DNA of 64,000 nt from Bartonella tribocorum CIP 105476 (GTDB lineage Bacteria; Pseudomonadota; Alphaproteobacteria; Rhizobiales; Rhizobiaceae): NCBI RefSeq assembly GCF_000196435.1, contig NC_010161.1, positions 1,612,001 to 1,676,000 of the forward strand, given 5' to 3'. Position numbers and translations under genes: made by a program. Under the pieces are notes generated by a model. It was given only the letters and a program-made list of their open reading frames with translations. It searched no databases and was not told the origin of the DNA. Shown in pieces: positions 50,532-61,445 of the stretch (position 1 is its first letter; each line of letters opens with the position of its first letter).

Positions 50532-51519
50532 GAATAGCAATTCCTACCAATCAGCAACCTATTACAACAGGCATGGCTGCCCGCAAAGTTCCTGTATTTT
50601 TTCTCTATTCTCATCAAAGTAAAAACTTTAAACAAAAATACCAACAAGACTTCTCCTTAAGATCAAGCCTCCCTTATGAAAATTATAAAAAAGAAACTTC
50701 ATAATAATATCAAAGGAGTTTCAAAGCATTTTTCGCTATCATAATTCAATAACCAATCACAGCCATAATAATTCTGTCTGTTCACGCAATAAAAATATAC
50801 CCTTTGTCTCATTTATGAAAATAATACTGAGCTTAATCTATAAAATAGCTTTATTTTTTCCTATAAAAACAGCATGTAACTCTGATGGATAATAAGAAGC
50901 TCAGAATTTTTTCTTCACACTCTCTTTTTTATCACTCTTTTTTTATCTATCACAAAGAACGATCTCAATATACCGATAACCATTTGTTTATAATGTAATT
51001 TTACTCCAAGAGTTTTTTTTCAAACTGAAGAGAAAAAACGCCCTCTACAGCACACAAAATATAATCACAAAGCGCTGAAAATCTCACTCACATAAAACAT
51101 TATTTATAATAATAATTGAGCGTTTTATTTATAATAGTTGAGCATTTTGCAATTTGCATGCAAGCCCCCAATATTATAAGATTGACTCATTTCGCCTCCT
51201 CTCTCATAAAGCATCATATCAATACCATTCACCTGTGCAATCTAAAGATATAAAAATCACCGTAAGAAAGACGGCGAATATCTCACCTATAACATTTTAA
51301 AGAAAAAGCTTTTGCAATATTGAAAACCGACAAATACTATTGCCAACTTGCACTTTTATTCAGCGCAAAAATGAAACCGTCCAATGGATTTTATGTTATA
51401 TAATCCATACTCTTCATCGTGGAATGAGCTTTTAAAATACGAGATGTTACATGACTGAGCTCTCTAAATACGTATATTTAAAGCGAATAATAAAAAACAA
51501 AAAATGAATTCTTTAAACA
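50532..51519. other. Spacer between degP and miaA
   Basis: No supported gene lies in these 988 bases. A degenerate piece of repeat family 1 lies at about 51095-51205. The remainder is A/T-rich without clear hairpins. Confidence 0.45.
51095..51205 (+). repeat. Dispersed repeat family 1, partial copy D
   Basis: AAAACATTATTTATAATAAT at the left and CCCCCAATATTATAAGATTG followed by ACTCATTTCGCCTC at the right parallel the first half of the fuller copies (CCCATAAGATTCTCTCATTTC). The second half with the hairpin and AAGGACTAAAAATG is missing. Confidence 0.45.
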
Positions 51520-53046
51520 TCAATCCATTGGGATTGTTACGAACCGTAACTCGCCATCTGGGCGCGCTACGATAAATAGAGCATTTTTACGTCCAGCTTC
51601 ACGTAATTTATGAAGACGTTTTTTAGCCTCATCAATTGTTGTAATAGCACTCTGATTGATATCAACAATCACTTCACCAATGCGAATACGCTTTCTATCC
51701 GCAGCACTATTTTGTGCAACAGATGTCACCACGAGTCCTCGAAGTTTATCTGAAATTGAATAACGATAACGCAAGTCCTCTGTCAGTTCAGATAATGTCA
51801 TGCCCATCAATTGCATTGTTACACTTTTCGGCAAATCATTATTTTTTTTATCATCAACTTCTTCTTCTGTCTCTTCATTGGCATCGGTCTCAATCAAACG
51901 TCCCAGCTTAACTTTTACTGTTTTTTCTTGCCCATTCCGTAAAATAGTAACATCCACAACTCTTCCCTCTGAACTCTCCGCAACTAAACGCGGCAAATCA
52001 CGTGCATACTTAATTTTGGAATTCCCAAAGGAAAGAATAACATCTCCAATTTGCAACTGGCTATTATCGACATCATTTCCTTCCGTCTGTTCTATTTTAC
52101 CAGCCACCAATGCTCCTACAGCACTGCCTAATTTTAAACTTTTTGCAATATCCTCCGTCACCGGCTGAATACGAATAGCCAACCAACCACGTCTTATTTC
52201 TCCAAAATCACGCAATTGATTAATAACAGAAAGTGCCATATCCGATGGAATAGCAAACCCTATACCGATAGATCCTCCAGAAGGGGAAACAATTGCTGTA
52301 TTAATGCCAATAACTTCACCATTCCTATCAAACAACGGACCACCAGAATTGCCTCGATTAATCGCAGCATCTGTTTGAATAAAATTATCATAAGGACCTG
52401 CATTAAGATCACGGTTACGTGCAGAAATGATACCAACCGTCACACTCCCACCAAAACCATAAGGGTTACCAATAGCCATAACCCAGTCACCAATACGTGC
52501 TTTTTCTGAATCACCAAAACGCACAGCTTTTAATTTTTTATTGCCCGCATCCACTTGCAGCAACGCTAAATCCGTTTTGCTATCTTTTCCAAGGAGCTTT
52601 GCCTTTAGTTTTGTCCCATCCGTAAAATTAACTTCAATATCATCAGCATCAACAATAACATGATAGTTTGTAACAATAATCCCTTTTTGCGCATCAATCA
52701 CAAAACCAGATCCCAAAGAACGTACCTTTTGAAATTGACTATCTTTTTGACCATCTTTGGGTGTAAAAAAATCACTAAAATATTCCTCCAACAATGAATC
52801 TTTTGGAATAACAGGTATCGAAGTATTCTCATCCTGTTCTGTTCCTTCAACAGTCTGTGCTGTAGAAATATTCACAACCGTCTCCAAAAGCTCAGAGGCT
52901 AAATCAGGAATAGAAAGTAATCCCTTGCTTGTCTCTGCCCCCCAGGACAAACCTATTGATCCTGATAGAAATAAAGCCACACAAAAAATAACTCTTGTAA
53001 TAAAAGATTTCAAAAACTTACTTTTACTCACAACACTACCATCCAT
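51520..53046 (-). CDS. degP: Periplasmic serine protease DegP/HtrA
   Basis: The 508-residue protein has an N-terminal signal/anchor (about 14-37) and a trypsin-like domain with H129 (TNYHV), D159 (KTDLAL) and S234 (GNSGGP). Two PDZ domains follow (about 275-375 and 400-500). It degrades and chaperones misfolded envelope proteins. Starts at ATG 53046 with AAAGG upstream. It follows hflK-hflC by about 150 bases on the same strand, an arrangement I recall as conserved in the order. Confidence 0.93.
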   Translation of the reverse strand: MDGSVVSKSKFLKSFITRVIFCVALFLSGSIGLSWGAETSKGLLSIPDLASELLETVVNISTAQTVEGTEQDENTSIPVIPKDSLLEEYFSDFFTPKDGQKDSQFQKVRSLGSGFVIDAQKGIIVTNYHVIVDADDIEVNFTDGTKLKAKLLGKDSKTDLALLQVDAGNKKLKAVRFGDSEKARIGDWVMAIGNPYGFGGSVTVGIISARNRDLNAGPYDNFIQTDAAINRGNSGGPLFDRNGEVIGINTAIVSPSGGSIGIGFAIPSDMALSVINQLRDFGEIRRGWLAIRIQPVTEDIAKSLKLGSAVGALVAGKIEQTEGNDVDNSQLQIGDVILSFGNSKIKYARDLPRLVAESSEGRVVDVTILRNGQEKTVKVKLGRLIETDANEETEEEVDDKKNNDLPKSVTMQLMGMTLSELTEDLRYRYSISDKLRGLVVTSVAQNSAADRKRIRIGEVIVDINQSAITTIDEAKKRLHKLREAGRKNALFIVARPDGELRFVTIPMD

Positions 53047-53197
53047 GACATGCCTTTAACCAAAGCCGTAAAGAGCCTTACTCAATTTATTATGCAAAAT
53101 CCGTATGGCTTAGCACTCTCTTACATTCATCATAAAAACAAGCAGCTATAGAACATACTTCTTATACGAAATAGTATCCTTAATACATTCGTTTTAT

Positions 53198-54133
53198 CTA
53201 TTCTCCATCAGACTTTGAATCCGTTTTGCTCAAACTAGGACCCATTGTTGATGAAAGTTTTTTCTTTGCTTGCGGAGAATTGCGAAAATTAAAAAAGAAA
53301 ACCTCATTTGGTGAAATGACCATCGGCGTTTTCTCTAAATTCTTATATTGTTCCATCGCTAACCAAAAATCGTAAAAAGATGGATTTGCTTCCCGAGCAT
53401 TTAACAAAATGCGAATACTTTCAGCCTGTCCTTCACCCCGCGTAATTTCAGCATCACGCTTTGCAGCTGCCACAATTTCCTCATATTCACGGTTTGCTTC
53501 TGCCACAATACGATCTCTCTCTTGTTGACCACGGGCCCGAATATTTTCCGCAACTGCTTCACGTTCAGCAGCCATTTGCCGATAAACATCTTCTGAAACA
53601 GCATCCGTTAAATCGGTTTTTCGGATACGCACATCAACGATAGCAATACCCAGAGAACCAGCATCTATAGAAAACTGCCGTTGTACCTCAGCCATCATCG
53701 CACCTCGTTCATCTGATAAGGCTGCTTTAAATTCTCGCTTACCATAAACAGCACGTAAAGCGTCAATAAAGCGCGGTGCAAGATTTTCACGTGCTGCAAT
53801 TTGCGGGCGCCCTGAAGCAATACGCTGTAGAAACAATTTAGGATCCGTAATACGATAAATAAAGAACGCATCCACTTCATAATAAGCACCACCACGAACT
53901 TGCACCGATTGCGTAGGAACATCGTAACGCAACAACCGGTTATCCACCACAATCATCTTATCCACAAAAGGCATTTTAAAATAAATTCCAGGATTAGATT
54001 CTACCTTAACGATTTGTCCAAAACGCTTAATGGCGACTTGTTGACGAGGATAAACAATAAAAAATGACATCCATAAAATGATCAAAAGAACCATTATGCT
54101 ACTAAAAACAAACAAAAAACGTGACTGCTGCAT
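53198..54133 (-). CDS. hflC: Modulator of FtsH protease HflC
   Basis: The 311-residue SPFH/band 7 protein has one N-terminal membrane helix (about 7-27) and a large periplasmic part with the SPFH domain. A coiled coil rich in Ala, Glu and Arg follows (RQMAAEREAVAENIRARGQ). With HflK it forms a cage around FtsH that restrains degradation of membrane proteins. It starts two bases after the hflK stop (TAATAATG context), so the pair is translationally coupled. A proline/serine-rich tail follows the core. Confidence 0.93.
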   Translation of the reverse strand: MQQSRFLFVFSSIMVLLIILWMSFFIVYPRQQVAIKRFGQIVKVESNPGIYFKMPFVDKMIVVDNRLLRYDVPTQSVQVRGGAYYEVDAFFIYRITDPKLFLQRIASGRPQIAARENLAPRFIDALRAVYGKREFKAALSDERGAMMAEVQRQFSIDAGSLGIAIVDVRIRKTDLTDAVSEDVYRQMAAEREAVAENIRARGQQERDRIVAEANREYEEIVAAAKRDAEITRGEGQAESIRILLNAREANPSFYDFWLAMEQYKNLEKTPMVISPNEVFFFNFRNSPQAKKKLSSTMGPSLSKTDSKSDGE

Positions 54134-54135
54134 TA

Positions 54136-55287
54136 TTAACGTCCTCCAGAAATCTGATAATCCAAGAGCGATGTAGAAGTAGAATGTGCTGATTTTATTT
54201 TTGCTTTTTCTGGTAAATTATTACGCAGCAATTCGTTTAGAGGAAGATAAGGCACCGCTGGAGAATTAATTTGATCGAGAACTAATTTATTGGGTGAAGA
54301 GAAGATACGCCCCATCGTCTCCATATAAAGACGATAACGCGCAGCCTCTGGTGAAATTGCTGCCTCACGGGCTATGGCTTGAAAACGTTCAGCACGACCT
54401 GTTGCCTCTTCAACCATTTGTGCTTTTTCACCTTTCGCAATTTCCCGTGTCCGTGAAGCTTCACCATTTGCTAAACCAATCTTCGTAAAACGCACACGAT
54501 TTCCTTCTTCAATCATTCGTCCCCGTTCTTGCTCTGCCTGCTGCACAGAATTAAACGCCGCAGCAACTTTGGTAGGAGGAGCAGCCTCACTGATCGATAC
54601 ACGGCTTATTTCGACTCCAAGTTGATATTTATCTACAGTCAACTGGGTAATCTTTCTCACATCGTTAGCAACTTCTTCTTTTTTATCGCGTAAAACATCA
54701 TCAACGGGTCTTGAACCAATAACCTCTCGCATTGCACTTTCAGCAACCTGACGAACAGTTCCTTCTTGATCATTCACATTGAATAAAAATTGTCCTGGAT
54801 GTGAAATACGATAATAAACAGAAAAATTAACATTCACAATATTTTGATCACTCGACAGCATCAAACCTTCACTTTGTTGTTTCTGTCCAGGGTGCCCACC
54901 AATTGCAATTGTTTTTTCCGTTAAAGGCACTTTCATATAAGTCTCAATTGGCCAAAAATGAAAATGCAAACCATCACCGATAATTCCTTCCTTAGGTACA
55001 CCGAAACGCAATTCTACTGCTTGCTCATTTTGTTGAACAATATAAAGTGACTGATAAAGCAAAAAACACACAGCAAGAAGAAGGAATAAAACAAAAAATC
55101 CGCCTCGACTAAATTGTTTAAACTGATCCTGCCCTTTACGCAAAATATCATCAAGATTAGGACCATTATTTCCACCATTACTGCCACCAGAACCAAAAAA
55201 ATTCTTAGCGGATGTTTTTTTGTCACCACTGTTCTTGTTTTTATCGCCACTCCACGGGCCACCACCATTTTGATTTGTCCAGGGCAT
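54136..55287 (-). CDS. hflK: Modulator of FtsH protease HflK
   Basis: The 383-residue protein begins with a glycine/asparagine-rich cytoplasmic stretch (PWTNQNGGGPWSG) as in other HflK proteins. A membrane helix (about 66-86), SPFH domain (about 90-250) and coiled coil follow. The start is ATG 55287 behind AGAGGTGATA; an in-frame GTG two codons earlier is less likely. It is the partner of HflC and lies 120 bases after folA in the thyA-folA-hflK-hflC-degP order. Confidence 0.93.
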   Translation of the reverse strand: MPWTNQNGGGPWSGDKNKNSGDKKTSAKNFFGSGGSNGGNNGPNLDDILRKGQDQFKQFSRGGFFVLFLLLAVCFLLYQSLYIVQQNEQAVELRFGVPKEGIIGDGLHFHFWPIETYMKVPLTEKTIAIGGHPGQKQQSEGLMLSSDQNIVNVNFSVYYRISHPGQFLFNVNDQEGTVRQVAESAMREVIGSRPVDDVLRDKKEEVANDVRKITQLTVDKYQLGVEISRVSISEAAPPTKVAAAFNSVQQAEQERGRMIEEGNRVRFTKIGLANGEASRTREIAKGEKAQMVEEATGRAERFQAIAREAAISPEAARYRLYMETMGRIFSSPNKLVLDQINSPAVPYLPLNELLRNNLPEKAKIKSAHSTSTSLLDYQISGGR

Positions 55288-55407
55288 TATCACCTCTTTA
55301 ACTGACTACTATTCATTTAAATACTAACCCTTCACTTAAAGCTTATAGGGTTCCTCTTATTTCAATTACGCGACGGATAACCCCTTTCCACTTTATATTA
55401 CAAAAAA

Positions 55408-55917
55408 TTATTTCCGCTCATAAACAACAAAACGTGTCGGATGACTATCTTTATCCCCTTTTGGAATATCTTGTGTTTGCACAATAGTCCACTTTTCTTT
55501 ATCAAAAATAGGAAAAAAACTATCCCCTTCTATAGAGGCTAAAACTTCTGTAAGGAATATTTTATCAGCAAGACGAAATCCTTGTTGAAAAATTTCCCCC
55601 CCACCAATAATAAAAATTTCCTCTACATCATTTTGGGAAGCAACGCCTTTTGCAAGAGAACAAGCCTGCGATAAAGAGTGCGCAACAACAGCCCCTTCAG
55701 CACAGAAGGTATAATCTCGTGTAATAACGATATTTGTGCGCCCTGGTAAAGGTCTCCCGATAGAATCCCAAGTTTTTCGCCCCATCATAATGGGCTTCCC
55801 CAACGTCAACGCTTTAAAGCGTTGCAAATCTGTCGATAAATGCCAAGGCATTGCACCTTCACGACCGATAACACCATTCTCTGCAACAGCAGCAATTAAA
55901 CAAATGGAAATCGTCAT
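55408..55917 (-). CDS. folA: Dihydrofolate reductase
   Basis: The 169-residue enzyme reduces dihydrofolate with NADPH. Visible motifs are the [17 protein letters not shown] region with the catalytic aspartate, then [19 protein letters not shown] and [12 protein letters not shown]. It overlaps the thyA stop by four bases (ATGA), which fits their linked reactions: ThyA makes dihydrofolate that FolA recycles. Length is standard. Confidence 0.95.
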   Translation of the reverse strand: MTISICLIAAVAENGVIGREGAMPWHLSTDLQRFKALTLGKPIMMGRKTWDSIGRPLPGRTNIVITRDYTFCAEGAVVAHSLSQACSLAKGVASQNDVEEIFIIGGGEIFQQGFRLADKIFLTEVLASIEGDSFFPIFDKEKWTIVQTQDIPKGDKDSHPTRFVVYERK

Positions 55918-56708
55918 ATTGCTACCGGCGCTTTAATATGGGGATGTGCTTCATAATTAAGCAATTCAAAATCCTCAAATTTAAAAGAAAAAAGATCTGT
56001 TACCGCTGGATTTATGCGCATACATGGCAAAGCATTGGGTATACGAGACAATTGATATTGTGCCTGTTCAAAATGATTAGAATAAAGATGAGCATCCCCG
56101 AACGTATGAATAAAATCACCTACTTTAAGGCCACTGACTTGCGCGATCATCATCGTTAACAATGCGTAAGACGCAATATTGAATGGAACCCCTAAAAAAA
56201 TATCCGCTGAACGCTGGTAAAGCTGACAGGACAATTTACCCTCATCAATGTAAAATTGAAAAAGACAATGGCAAGGAGGCAAAGCCATTTCCTCTATTAA
56301 TGCGGGATTCCAAGCTGATACAATCAAGCGACGAGAATCCGGCTTTTCCTTAATCATCCTTAAAAGATTGTCAATTTGATCAATATGGCGTCCATCAGGA
56401 GCAGGCCAAGAACGCCACTGATACCCATAAACAGGACCAAGATTTCCTTGTTTATCAGCCCATTCGTCCCAAATAGATACACCATGCTCTTTCAACCATG
56501 CGATATTTGTATCGCCTTTAAGAAACCACAAAAGCTCATAAATAATTGAACGTAAGTGTAGTTTCTTTGTCGTCAACAACGGAAATCCCGCTTGTAAATC
56601 AAAACGCATCTGATACCCAAAAATAGATCGCGTCCCAACACCCGTCCGATCTGTCCGATCAATACCCTGATTTAAAACATGAGATAAAAGAGCAAGATAT
56701 GATTTCAT
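55914..56708 (-). CDS. thyA: Thymidylate synthase
   Basis: The 264-residue enzyme makes dTMP from dUMP and methylene-tetrahydrofolate. The catalytic cysteine is C146 in [10 protein letters not shown], the same number as in E. coli Thy[23 protein letters not shown] and the C-terminal [10 protein letters not shown] also match. The frame is open to 56771, but length and alignment fix the start at 56708, although no good ribosome binding site is present. It heads the folate gene pair. Confidence 0.95.
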   Translation of the reverse strand: MKSYLALLSHVLNQGIDRTDRTGVGTRSIFGYQMRFDLQAGFPLLTTKKLHLRSIIYELLWFLKGDTNIAWLKEHGVSIWDEWADKQGNLGPVYGYQWRSWPAPDGRHIDQIDNLLRMIKEKPDSRRLIVSAWNPALIEEMALPPCHCLFQFYIDEGKLSCQLYQRSADIFLGVPFNIASYALLTMMIAQVSGLKVGDFIHTFGDAHLYSNHFEQAQYQLSRIPNALPCMRINPAVTDLFSFKFEDFELLNYEAHPHIKAPVAI

Positions 56709-56802
56709 AGGGTTATTATGTCCGATTCTTTTCATTATAGAAAATAAAAACTGTAAAATCCGTACAAACATAATTTAAATCTTTTTCCGAAAACATCTTA
56801 CA

Positions 56803-56850
56803 CAAGAAATTATCATGATCTGACTAAAATTTTGATGCAAAAGATAAAAT
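56803..56850 (+). promoter_or_regulatory. Shared upstream sequence of kgtP copies (site 1)
   Basis: AAGAAATTATCATGATC, then AAAATTTTGATGCA, about 80-125 bases before the start of copy 1 resembles the sequences before copies 2 and 3 (59603-59645 and 61446-61489). It is the most diverged of the three. Confidence 0.4.
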
Positions 56851-56928
56851 ACTATAGACAGTTTCTACGAAAATAACATAGAGGGATAATGAACAAAGAT
56901 GGATGAATGTAAAATGAAGGGATCGACT

Positions 56929-58236
56929 ATGGAAAAACAAGAAACTTTAGCACTACATGATACAAGAAAACGTGTTCTTTCGATCATATCGAGCGCATCA
57001 GGTAATCTGGTGGAATGGTATGATTTTTATGTTTATTCTTTTACATCTATTTATTTTGCCTCACAGTTTTTTCCTTCTGATGGGGATGTTGTTACCGAAC
57101 TTTTAAAATCTTCCATTGTCTTTTTTATCGGCTTTCTTATGCGCCCAATCGGTGGCTGGCTCTTTGGTTTTATTGCTGACCGTTATGGTCGTAAACGCTC
57201 GTTACTTATTTCTGTTTTTATGATGTGTGGCGGCTCTTTCCTTATTGCCCTCCTTCCTACCTATGAAACAATTGGAACGACAGCAGCCGTTTTACTTGTT
57301 TTACTTCGTATGATCCAAGGACTTTCCGTTGGTGGTGAATATGGCACAACGGCAACTTATATGAGCGAAGTTGCTCTAAAAAAACGTCGTGGTTTCTTTA
57401 GCTCCTTCCAATATGCCACGCTTATTGGCGGTCAACTTCTTGCAAGTCTGGTTATGTTTATTCTCGCCCTCTATCTCACAGAAGATCAGTTAAAAGCATG
57501 GGGCTGGCGTATTCCTTTTGTGATTGGTGGCTGTGGTGCAATTGTTGCAATTTATCTGCGTCGTTCTCTTCATGAAACAACTACAGAAGAAAGTCGTTCT
57601 CAAAAACATACAGGTAGTCTTAAAGAGCTTCTCCGTAATCACGGAAAAGCGTTTCTTTTAGTCATCGGTTTTACAGCTGGTGGATCGCTCATATTTTATA
57701 CCAGCACAACTTATATGCAAAAATATCTAATCACAACGAGCAAATTTGATAAACATACTGCTAACACAATAATGACGGCTGCACTGTTTGTGTTTATGTT
57801 ACTCCAACCCATTTTTGGTTCTCTAGCGGACAAAATTGGCACAAAAGCTTCACTGCTTATTTGGAGTACCCTTTCCATCATCTTTATCATTCCAGGGCTT
57901 AGAATCATAGGAAGCACCCATGACTCTTGGGTTGCGCTCTTGATCGTCATAGGAATGCTGTGTATTTTGAGTTTTTATACATCCGTCTCTGGTATCGTAA
58001 AAGCAGAAATGTTTCCTGCTTCAGTGCGTGCCATGGGCGTTGGACTCTCTTATGCTATTGCCAATGCGCTCTTCGGTGGTTCTGCTGAAGCTGTAGCACT
58101 CGAGTTTAAAAAGCATGGATATGAATCATACTTCCATTTTTATATAGCCGGCATGATGATCATCGCCTTCATCGCAATTTTTCTAATGCCCGATGCTCGC
58201 AAAAAGGGGTATTTACAAGGAGACGACATCCATTAA
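56929..58236 (+). CDS. kgtP: 2-oxoglutarate/metabolite:proton symporter, KgtP type (copy 1)
   Basis: This 435-residue, 12-helix member of the metabolite:H+ symporter branch of the MFS closely resembles E. coli KgtP (alpha-ketoglutarate permease). Blocks are SGNLVEWYDFYVYSF, GFLMRPIGGWLFGFIADRYG, IQGLSVGGEYGTTATYMSE, WGWRIPFVIGG and TTYMQKYLITT. The frame starts at 56899, but AAGGGA before ATG 56929 and exact equality of length with the two paralogues fix the start. It ends in its own terminator. Substrate could also be another dicarboxylate or proline betaine-like solute. Confidence 0.87.
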   Translation: MEKQETLALHDTRKRVLSIISSASGNLVEWYDFYVYSFTSIYFASQFFPSDGDVVTELLKSSIVFFIGFLMRPIGGWLFGFIADRYGRKRSLLISVFMMCGGSFLIALLPTYETIGTTAAVLLVLLRMIQGLSVGGEYGTTATYMSEVALKKRRGFFSSFQYATLIGGQLLASLVMFILALYLTEDQLKAWGWRIPFVIGGCGAIVAIYLRRSLHETTTEESRSQKHTGSLKELLRNHGKAFLLVIGFTAGGSLIFYTSTTYMQKYLITTSKFDKHTANTIMTAALFVFMLLQPIFGSLADKIGTKASLLIWSTLSIIFIIPGLRIIGSTHDSWVALLIVIGMLCILSFYTSVSGIVKAEMFPASVRAMGVGLSYAIANALFGGSAEAVALEFKKHGYESYFHFYIAGMMIIAFIAIFLMPDARKKGYLQGDDIH

Positions 58237-58250
58237 CTTTTGATGTCAAC

Positions 58251-58278
58251 AAAAAAGCCCAGTAATATGGGCTTTTTT
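58251..58278 (+). terminator. Terminator of kgtP copy 1
   Basis: AAAAAAGCCC and GGGCTTTTTT pair across the loop AGTAATAT, 14 bases past the stop. Confidence 0.9.
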
Positions 58279-58639
58279 GTATATCCGTTCTACAAAAATT
58301 TAAAGCTTATAATTTTTTATTTTTATCCCTTCAAATATTCTAAAGAAGAATTTTTTCTCCCGCATAGACTGTTTATAAAAATAAACAGCCTTGTATTGTT
58401 ATGAAGAGATACTTCTTTGACCGAATTTAGCTCACTGAAGATAAAAAACGTTTGATTTATTTTAATACTTCCATTTCTCATCAAAATCGAAGCCAAACGA
58501 TTATCTTTCAAGGAATTTTATTAATATATATTATGTATTGTCTCATGGCTTTTGTGTAATATATTTTTTTATGATCCTCCCCTGCAAAACAAAGCCTCCA
58601 TGAAAAATAGAAAATACCACTATGTTATGAATTCTCTCA

Positions 58640-58715
58640 TTTTTTTAAGAAACTTTTCTCAAATATACCCAACTCCATTTCACGCTGGCGACCGTAAATA
58701 GCATAACGATACCCT
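58640..58715. repeat. Dispersed repeat family 2, copy 2
   Basis: CCCAACTCCATTTCAC, then TGGCGACCGTAAAT, parallels 13975-14045. It directly precedes copy E of family 1, whereas the 14 kb copy stands alone. Confidence 0.4.
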
Positions 58716-58739
58716 CCGTAAAGGGTAAACATTACACAA

Positions 58740-58965
58740 CACATTGATTTATAATAACATATCTAGCGTCATTCAACTTGAATTAAAACCCTGCATAGCG
58801 TAAGTTTCTCTCATTTCAAGTTTGTTTTATGTTGAATCAATCAAAACCACTCGCTTGCACATTACAAGTGGGAGAAAAGCCATGCGGATAAAACTGTAAA
58901 AGAAAGGGCTAAAAATGCCTCGTATGAACCGTCTCAATGGCTCAAAGGCTGCGCAACATTGTGTA
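58740..58965 (+). repeat. Dispersed repeat family 1, copy E
   Basis: Blocks in order are ACACATTGATTTATAATAAC, GTAAGTTTCTCTCATTTCAA, TGTTGAATCAATCAAAACCA, CTCGCTTGCACATTACAAGT and AGAAAGGGCTAAAAATGCC. The hairpin arms CGCTTG and CAAGTG remain pairable (one G-U) despite a base change relative to copy C. The frame after the ATG (58917) runs MPRMNRLNGSKAAQHC. Confidence 0.72.
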
Positions 58966-59602
58966 TCATCATCTTTACACTTAATAAAAATGCACGCCGC
59001 TATCATTATACTATTTGTTGGCGCTATACTATTCCCTAGCCCTTAAATATTACACGCTCTCTTGATACTTAAGATGGTTTATAAAGAGATTTTTACGCAC
59101 ACACCAACCTCACATGTAATAGCTAATAGCATCATTTTACGACACAACATCAAGCAGATAAACCAAAGAGTATCATATTCTCACAAACACTCTCATATAC
59201 AAATAATTCACAATGAAACAAAAAACAATATTTCCTTAAAAAATCACAAAAGCGCATGATTTACACAATAAACCATAAGCCCAAAACAGCATTGATCACT
59301 CTAGAAAAAATCTTACAGTGAAACCACTGAACTTTAAGTGTGCAAAATTATTCTTTTACCATCGTAAGTTTTTCTCCTCTACATTAGCCTCTACAAAAGA
59401 ATATAGTTATGAAATAAAATTTCATTTAATATATATCAACAGTATAAATTAAGTTATACGTCATAATATAATTAAATTTAATTGCTTTATTTATCGATAA
59501 TATACAAAATATATTAATATAAATATTTTTTATTCTTTTAAGTTGCAAAGCAAAGCCCTTAAAAAAATAAAAATACAATAAATGATCTTAAGTGTTTTCT
59601 TA

Positions 59603-59645
59603 AGAAATTATCATGATACAATTACGTTTTTATGATACACATCAT
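59603..59645 (+). promoter_or_regulatory. Shared upstream sequence of kgtP copies (site 2)
   Basis: AATTATCATGATACAATTAC, then TTTATGATACACATCAT, lies 50-95 bases before the start of copy 2. TATCATGATA is a perfect 10-base palindrome, and a half ATGATAC follows 20 bases later. Confidence 0.5.
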
Positions 59646-59695
59646 CAACAACTTTAACGAGCAGAAAAGTTATCAATGTAAAAGGGGAAAACCTC

Positions 59696-61003
59696 ATGAA
59701 TCACCAAACAACTTTAGATCCACATGATACAAGAAAACGTATTTTTGCTATCATATCCAGTGCATCAGGAAATCTGGTAGAATGGTACGACTTTTATGCT
59801 TATTCCTTTGCATCGGTTTATTTTGCATCACAATTTTTTCCAGAAGATGAAGATATTGTTACACAACTGTTAAAAACTGCAGGAATATTTTTTATTGGCT
59901 TTCTTATGCGTCCAATTGGAGCATGGCTCTTTGGCTTCATTGCTGACCGCTATGGACGTAAACGCTCCATGCTTATTTCTGTTTTTATGATGTGTGGCGG
60001 TTCCTTTCTCATTGCCATACTTCCTACTTACAAAACCTTGGGAATAACAGCAGCTTTTCTTCTCCTTTTAGTCCGTATGTTTCAAGGACTTTCCGTTGGT
60101 GGTGAATATGGTACAGCAGCCACTTATATGAGCGAAGTTGCGCCCAAAAATCGCCGTGGACTCTTTGCTTCTTTTCAATATGCAACAACGATCTCAGGTC
60201 AACTTCTCGCGAGTTTTATAATATTTATTTTAGCCATTTACCTTAACGAGAATCAGTTAAAAGCGTGGGGATGGCGTATTCCTTTTGTCATTGGTGGCTT
60301 TGGAGCAATCGTTTCAATTTATCTGCGTAGCTTGCTTCATGAAACAACAACTCTCAAAAGCCGCTCTGAACAACATGCCGGTAGCCTTAGAGAGCTTTTT
60401 CGCAATCATAAAAAAGCGTTCTTTTTGGTTGTTGGCTTTACAGCTGGCGGATCACTCACATTTTATACATATACTACTTATATGCAAAAATATCTGATCA
60501 CAACCACCGGCTTTGATAAACAAACCGCAACAACGATAATGACTGCCGCCCTCTTTATTTTTGTGTTATTCCAACCCCTTTTAGGTTCCCTCGCCGATAA
60601 AATTGGAGCAAGAGCTTCACTCATTATTTGGAGTGTCTTATCCATTATCTGTACCATTCCTGTCCTTAAAATGATTGGAAATGCTCAAAATGCATGGACA
60701 GCGCTCTTCATCATCATTGGAATACTCTGTATTATGAGTTTTTATACATCCATCGCCGGTATTATAAAAGCAGAATTGTTCCCTGCTTCAATTCGAGCAA
60801 TTGGTGTTGGATTTGCTTTTGCCATCGGGAATGCGCTCTTTGGCGGTTCTGCTGAATATGTAGCACTTGGATTAAAAAATATAGGATACGAATCTGTTTT
60901 CTTTTTTTATATCGTTGGGATGATGATCATTGCCCTCATCTCTATTCTCCTTATGCCCGATATCGATAAAGGAGGATATCTCGATAAAGACCACCTTCAT
61001 TAA
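59696..61003 (+). CDS. kgtP: 2-oxoglutarate/metabolite:proton symporter, KgtP type (copy 2)
   Basis: The 435-residue protein is a close paralogue of the flanking copies with the same KgtP blocks (SGNLVEWYDFYAYSF, GFLMRPIGAWLFGFIADRYG, FQGLSVGGEYGTAATYMSE). It starts at ATG 59696 behind AAAGGGG. It has its own promoter region and terminator, so it is a separate transcription unit. Differences from copy 1 are spread along the sequence, denser in helices 5 and 8-10. Confidence 0.87.
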   Translation: MNHQTTLDPHDTRKRIFAIISSASGNLVEWYDFYAYSFASVYFASQFFPEDEDIVTQLLKTAGIFFIGFLMRPIGAWLFGFIADRYGRKRSMLISVFMMCGGSFLIAILPTYKTLGITAAFLLLLVRMFQGLSVGGEYGTAATYMSEVAPKNRRGLFASFQYATTISGQLLASFIIFILAIYLNENQLKAWGWRIPFVIGGFGAIVSIYLRSLLHETTTLKSRSEQHAGSLRELFRNHKKAFFLVVGFTAGGSLTFYTYTTYMQKYLITTTGFDKQTATTIMTAALFIFVLFQPLLGSLADKIGARASLIIWSVLSIICTIPVLKMIGNAQNAWTALFIIIGILCIMSFYTSIAGIIKAELFPASIRAIGVGFAFAIGNALFGGSAEYVALGLKNIGYESVFFFYIVGMMIIALISILLMPDIDKGGYLDKDHLH

Positions 61004-61017
61004 ACTTATTTACTGGA

Positions 61018-61045
61018 TAAAAAAGCCCAAGAAATTGGGCTTTTT
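61018..61045 (+). terminator. Terminator of kgtP copy 2
   Basis: AAGCCCAA and TTGGGCTT pair across GAAA, flanked by A and T runs, 15 bases past the stop. GAAA is a stable tetraloop. Confidence 0.9.
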
Positions 61046-61445
61046 GTCATGAATGCTATAAAATCTTAAAAAATAACAAATATAAAATAATTCATTTTCT
61101 TTTGTTTACCTTATTCTTTTGTTTACCTTATAGGAAAAACTATTATACTTCTTACACAAGGTGGAGAATCTATAAATCTATATTGCTGAGATTTTTTCAA
61201 AAATCTTTAATTATTGAGTAACAAAAAATTACATAACTTTCTCGTACGCTTTAAATATCCAATCGAAAATTTTTAAAACAGCCATTTCAGTATTCTTTTT
61301 ACCAACATTTCATCCAGCTTAAGTCTTCTTTTTCAATGCCCCCTTCTCCTTACATTCGCTGTGACGCACTTTATCCTACAGCGCAATAACGCCCCCAAAA
61401 AGCTCAAACCTATATACAAATAGATTCTCTTAAATAGCTTTCATA
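61046..61445. other. Spacer between kgtP copies 2 and 3
   Basis: No gene or repeat is seen; a CTTTTGTTTACCTTAT-like stretch is directly repeated near 61098-61132. Confidence 0.4.

Larger units (their letters stand above)
58279..59602. other. Long spacer between kgtP copies 1 and 2
   Basis: No supported gene is present in 1.3 kb. It holds a repeat family 2 piece (58640-58715), copy E of repeat family 1 (58740-58965) and A/T-rich sequence up to the promoter of copy 2. Small open frames (for example 59062-59259) lack ribosome binding sites. Confidence 0.5.
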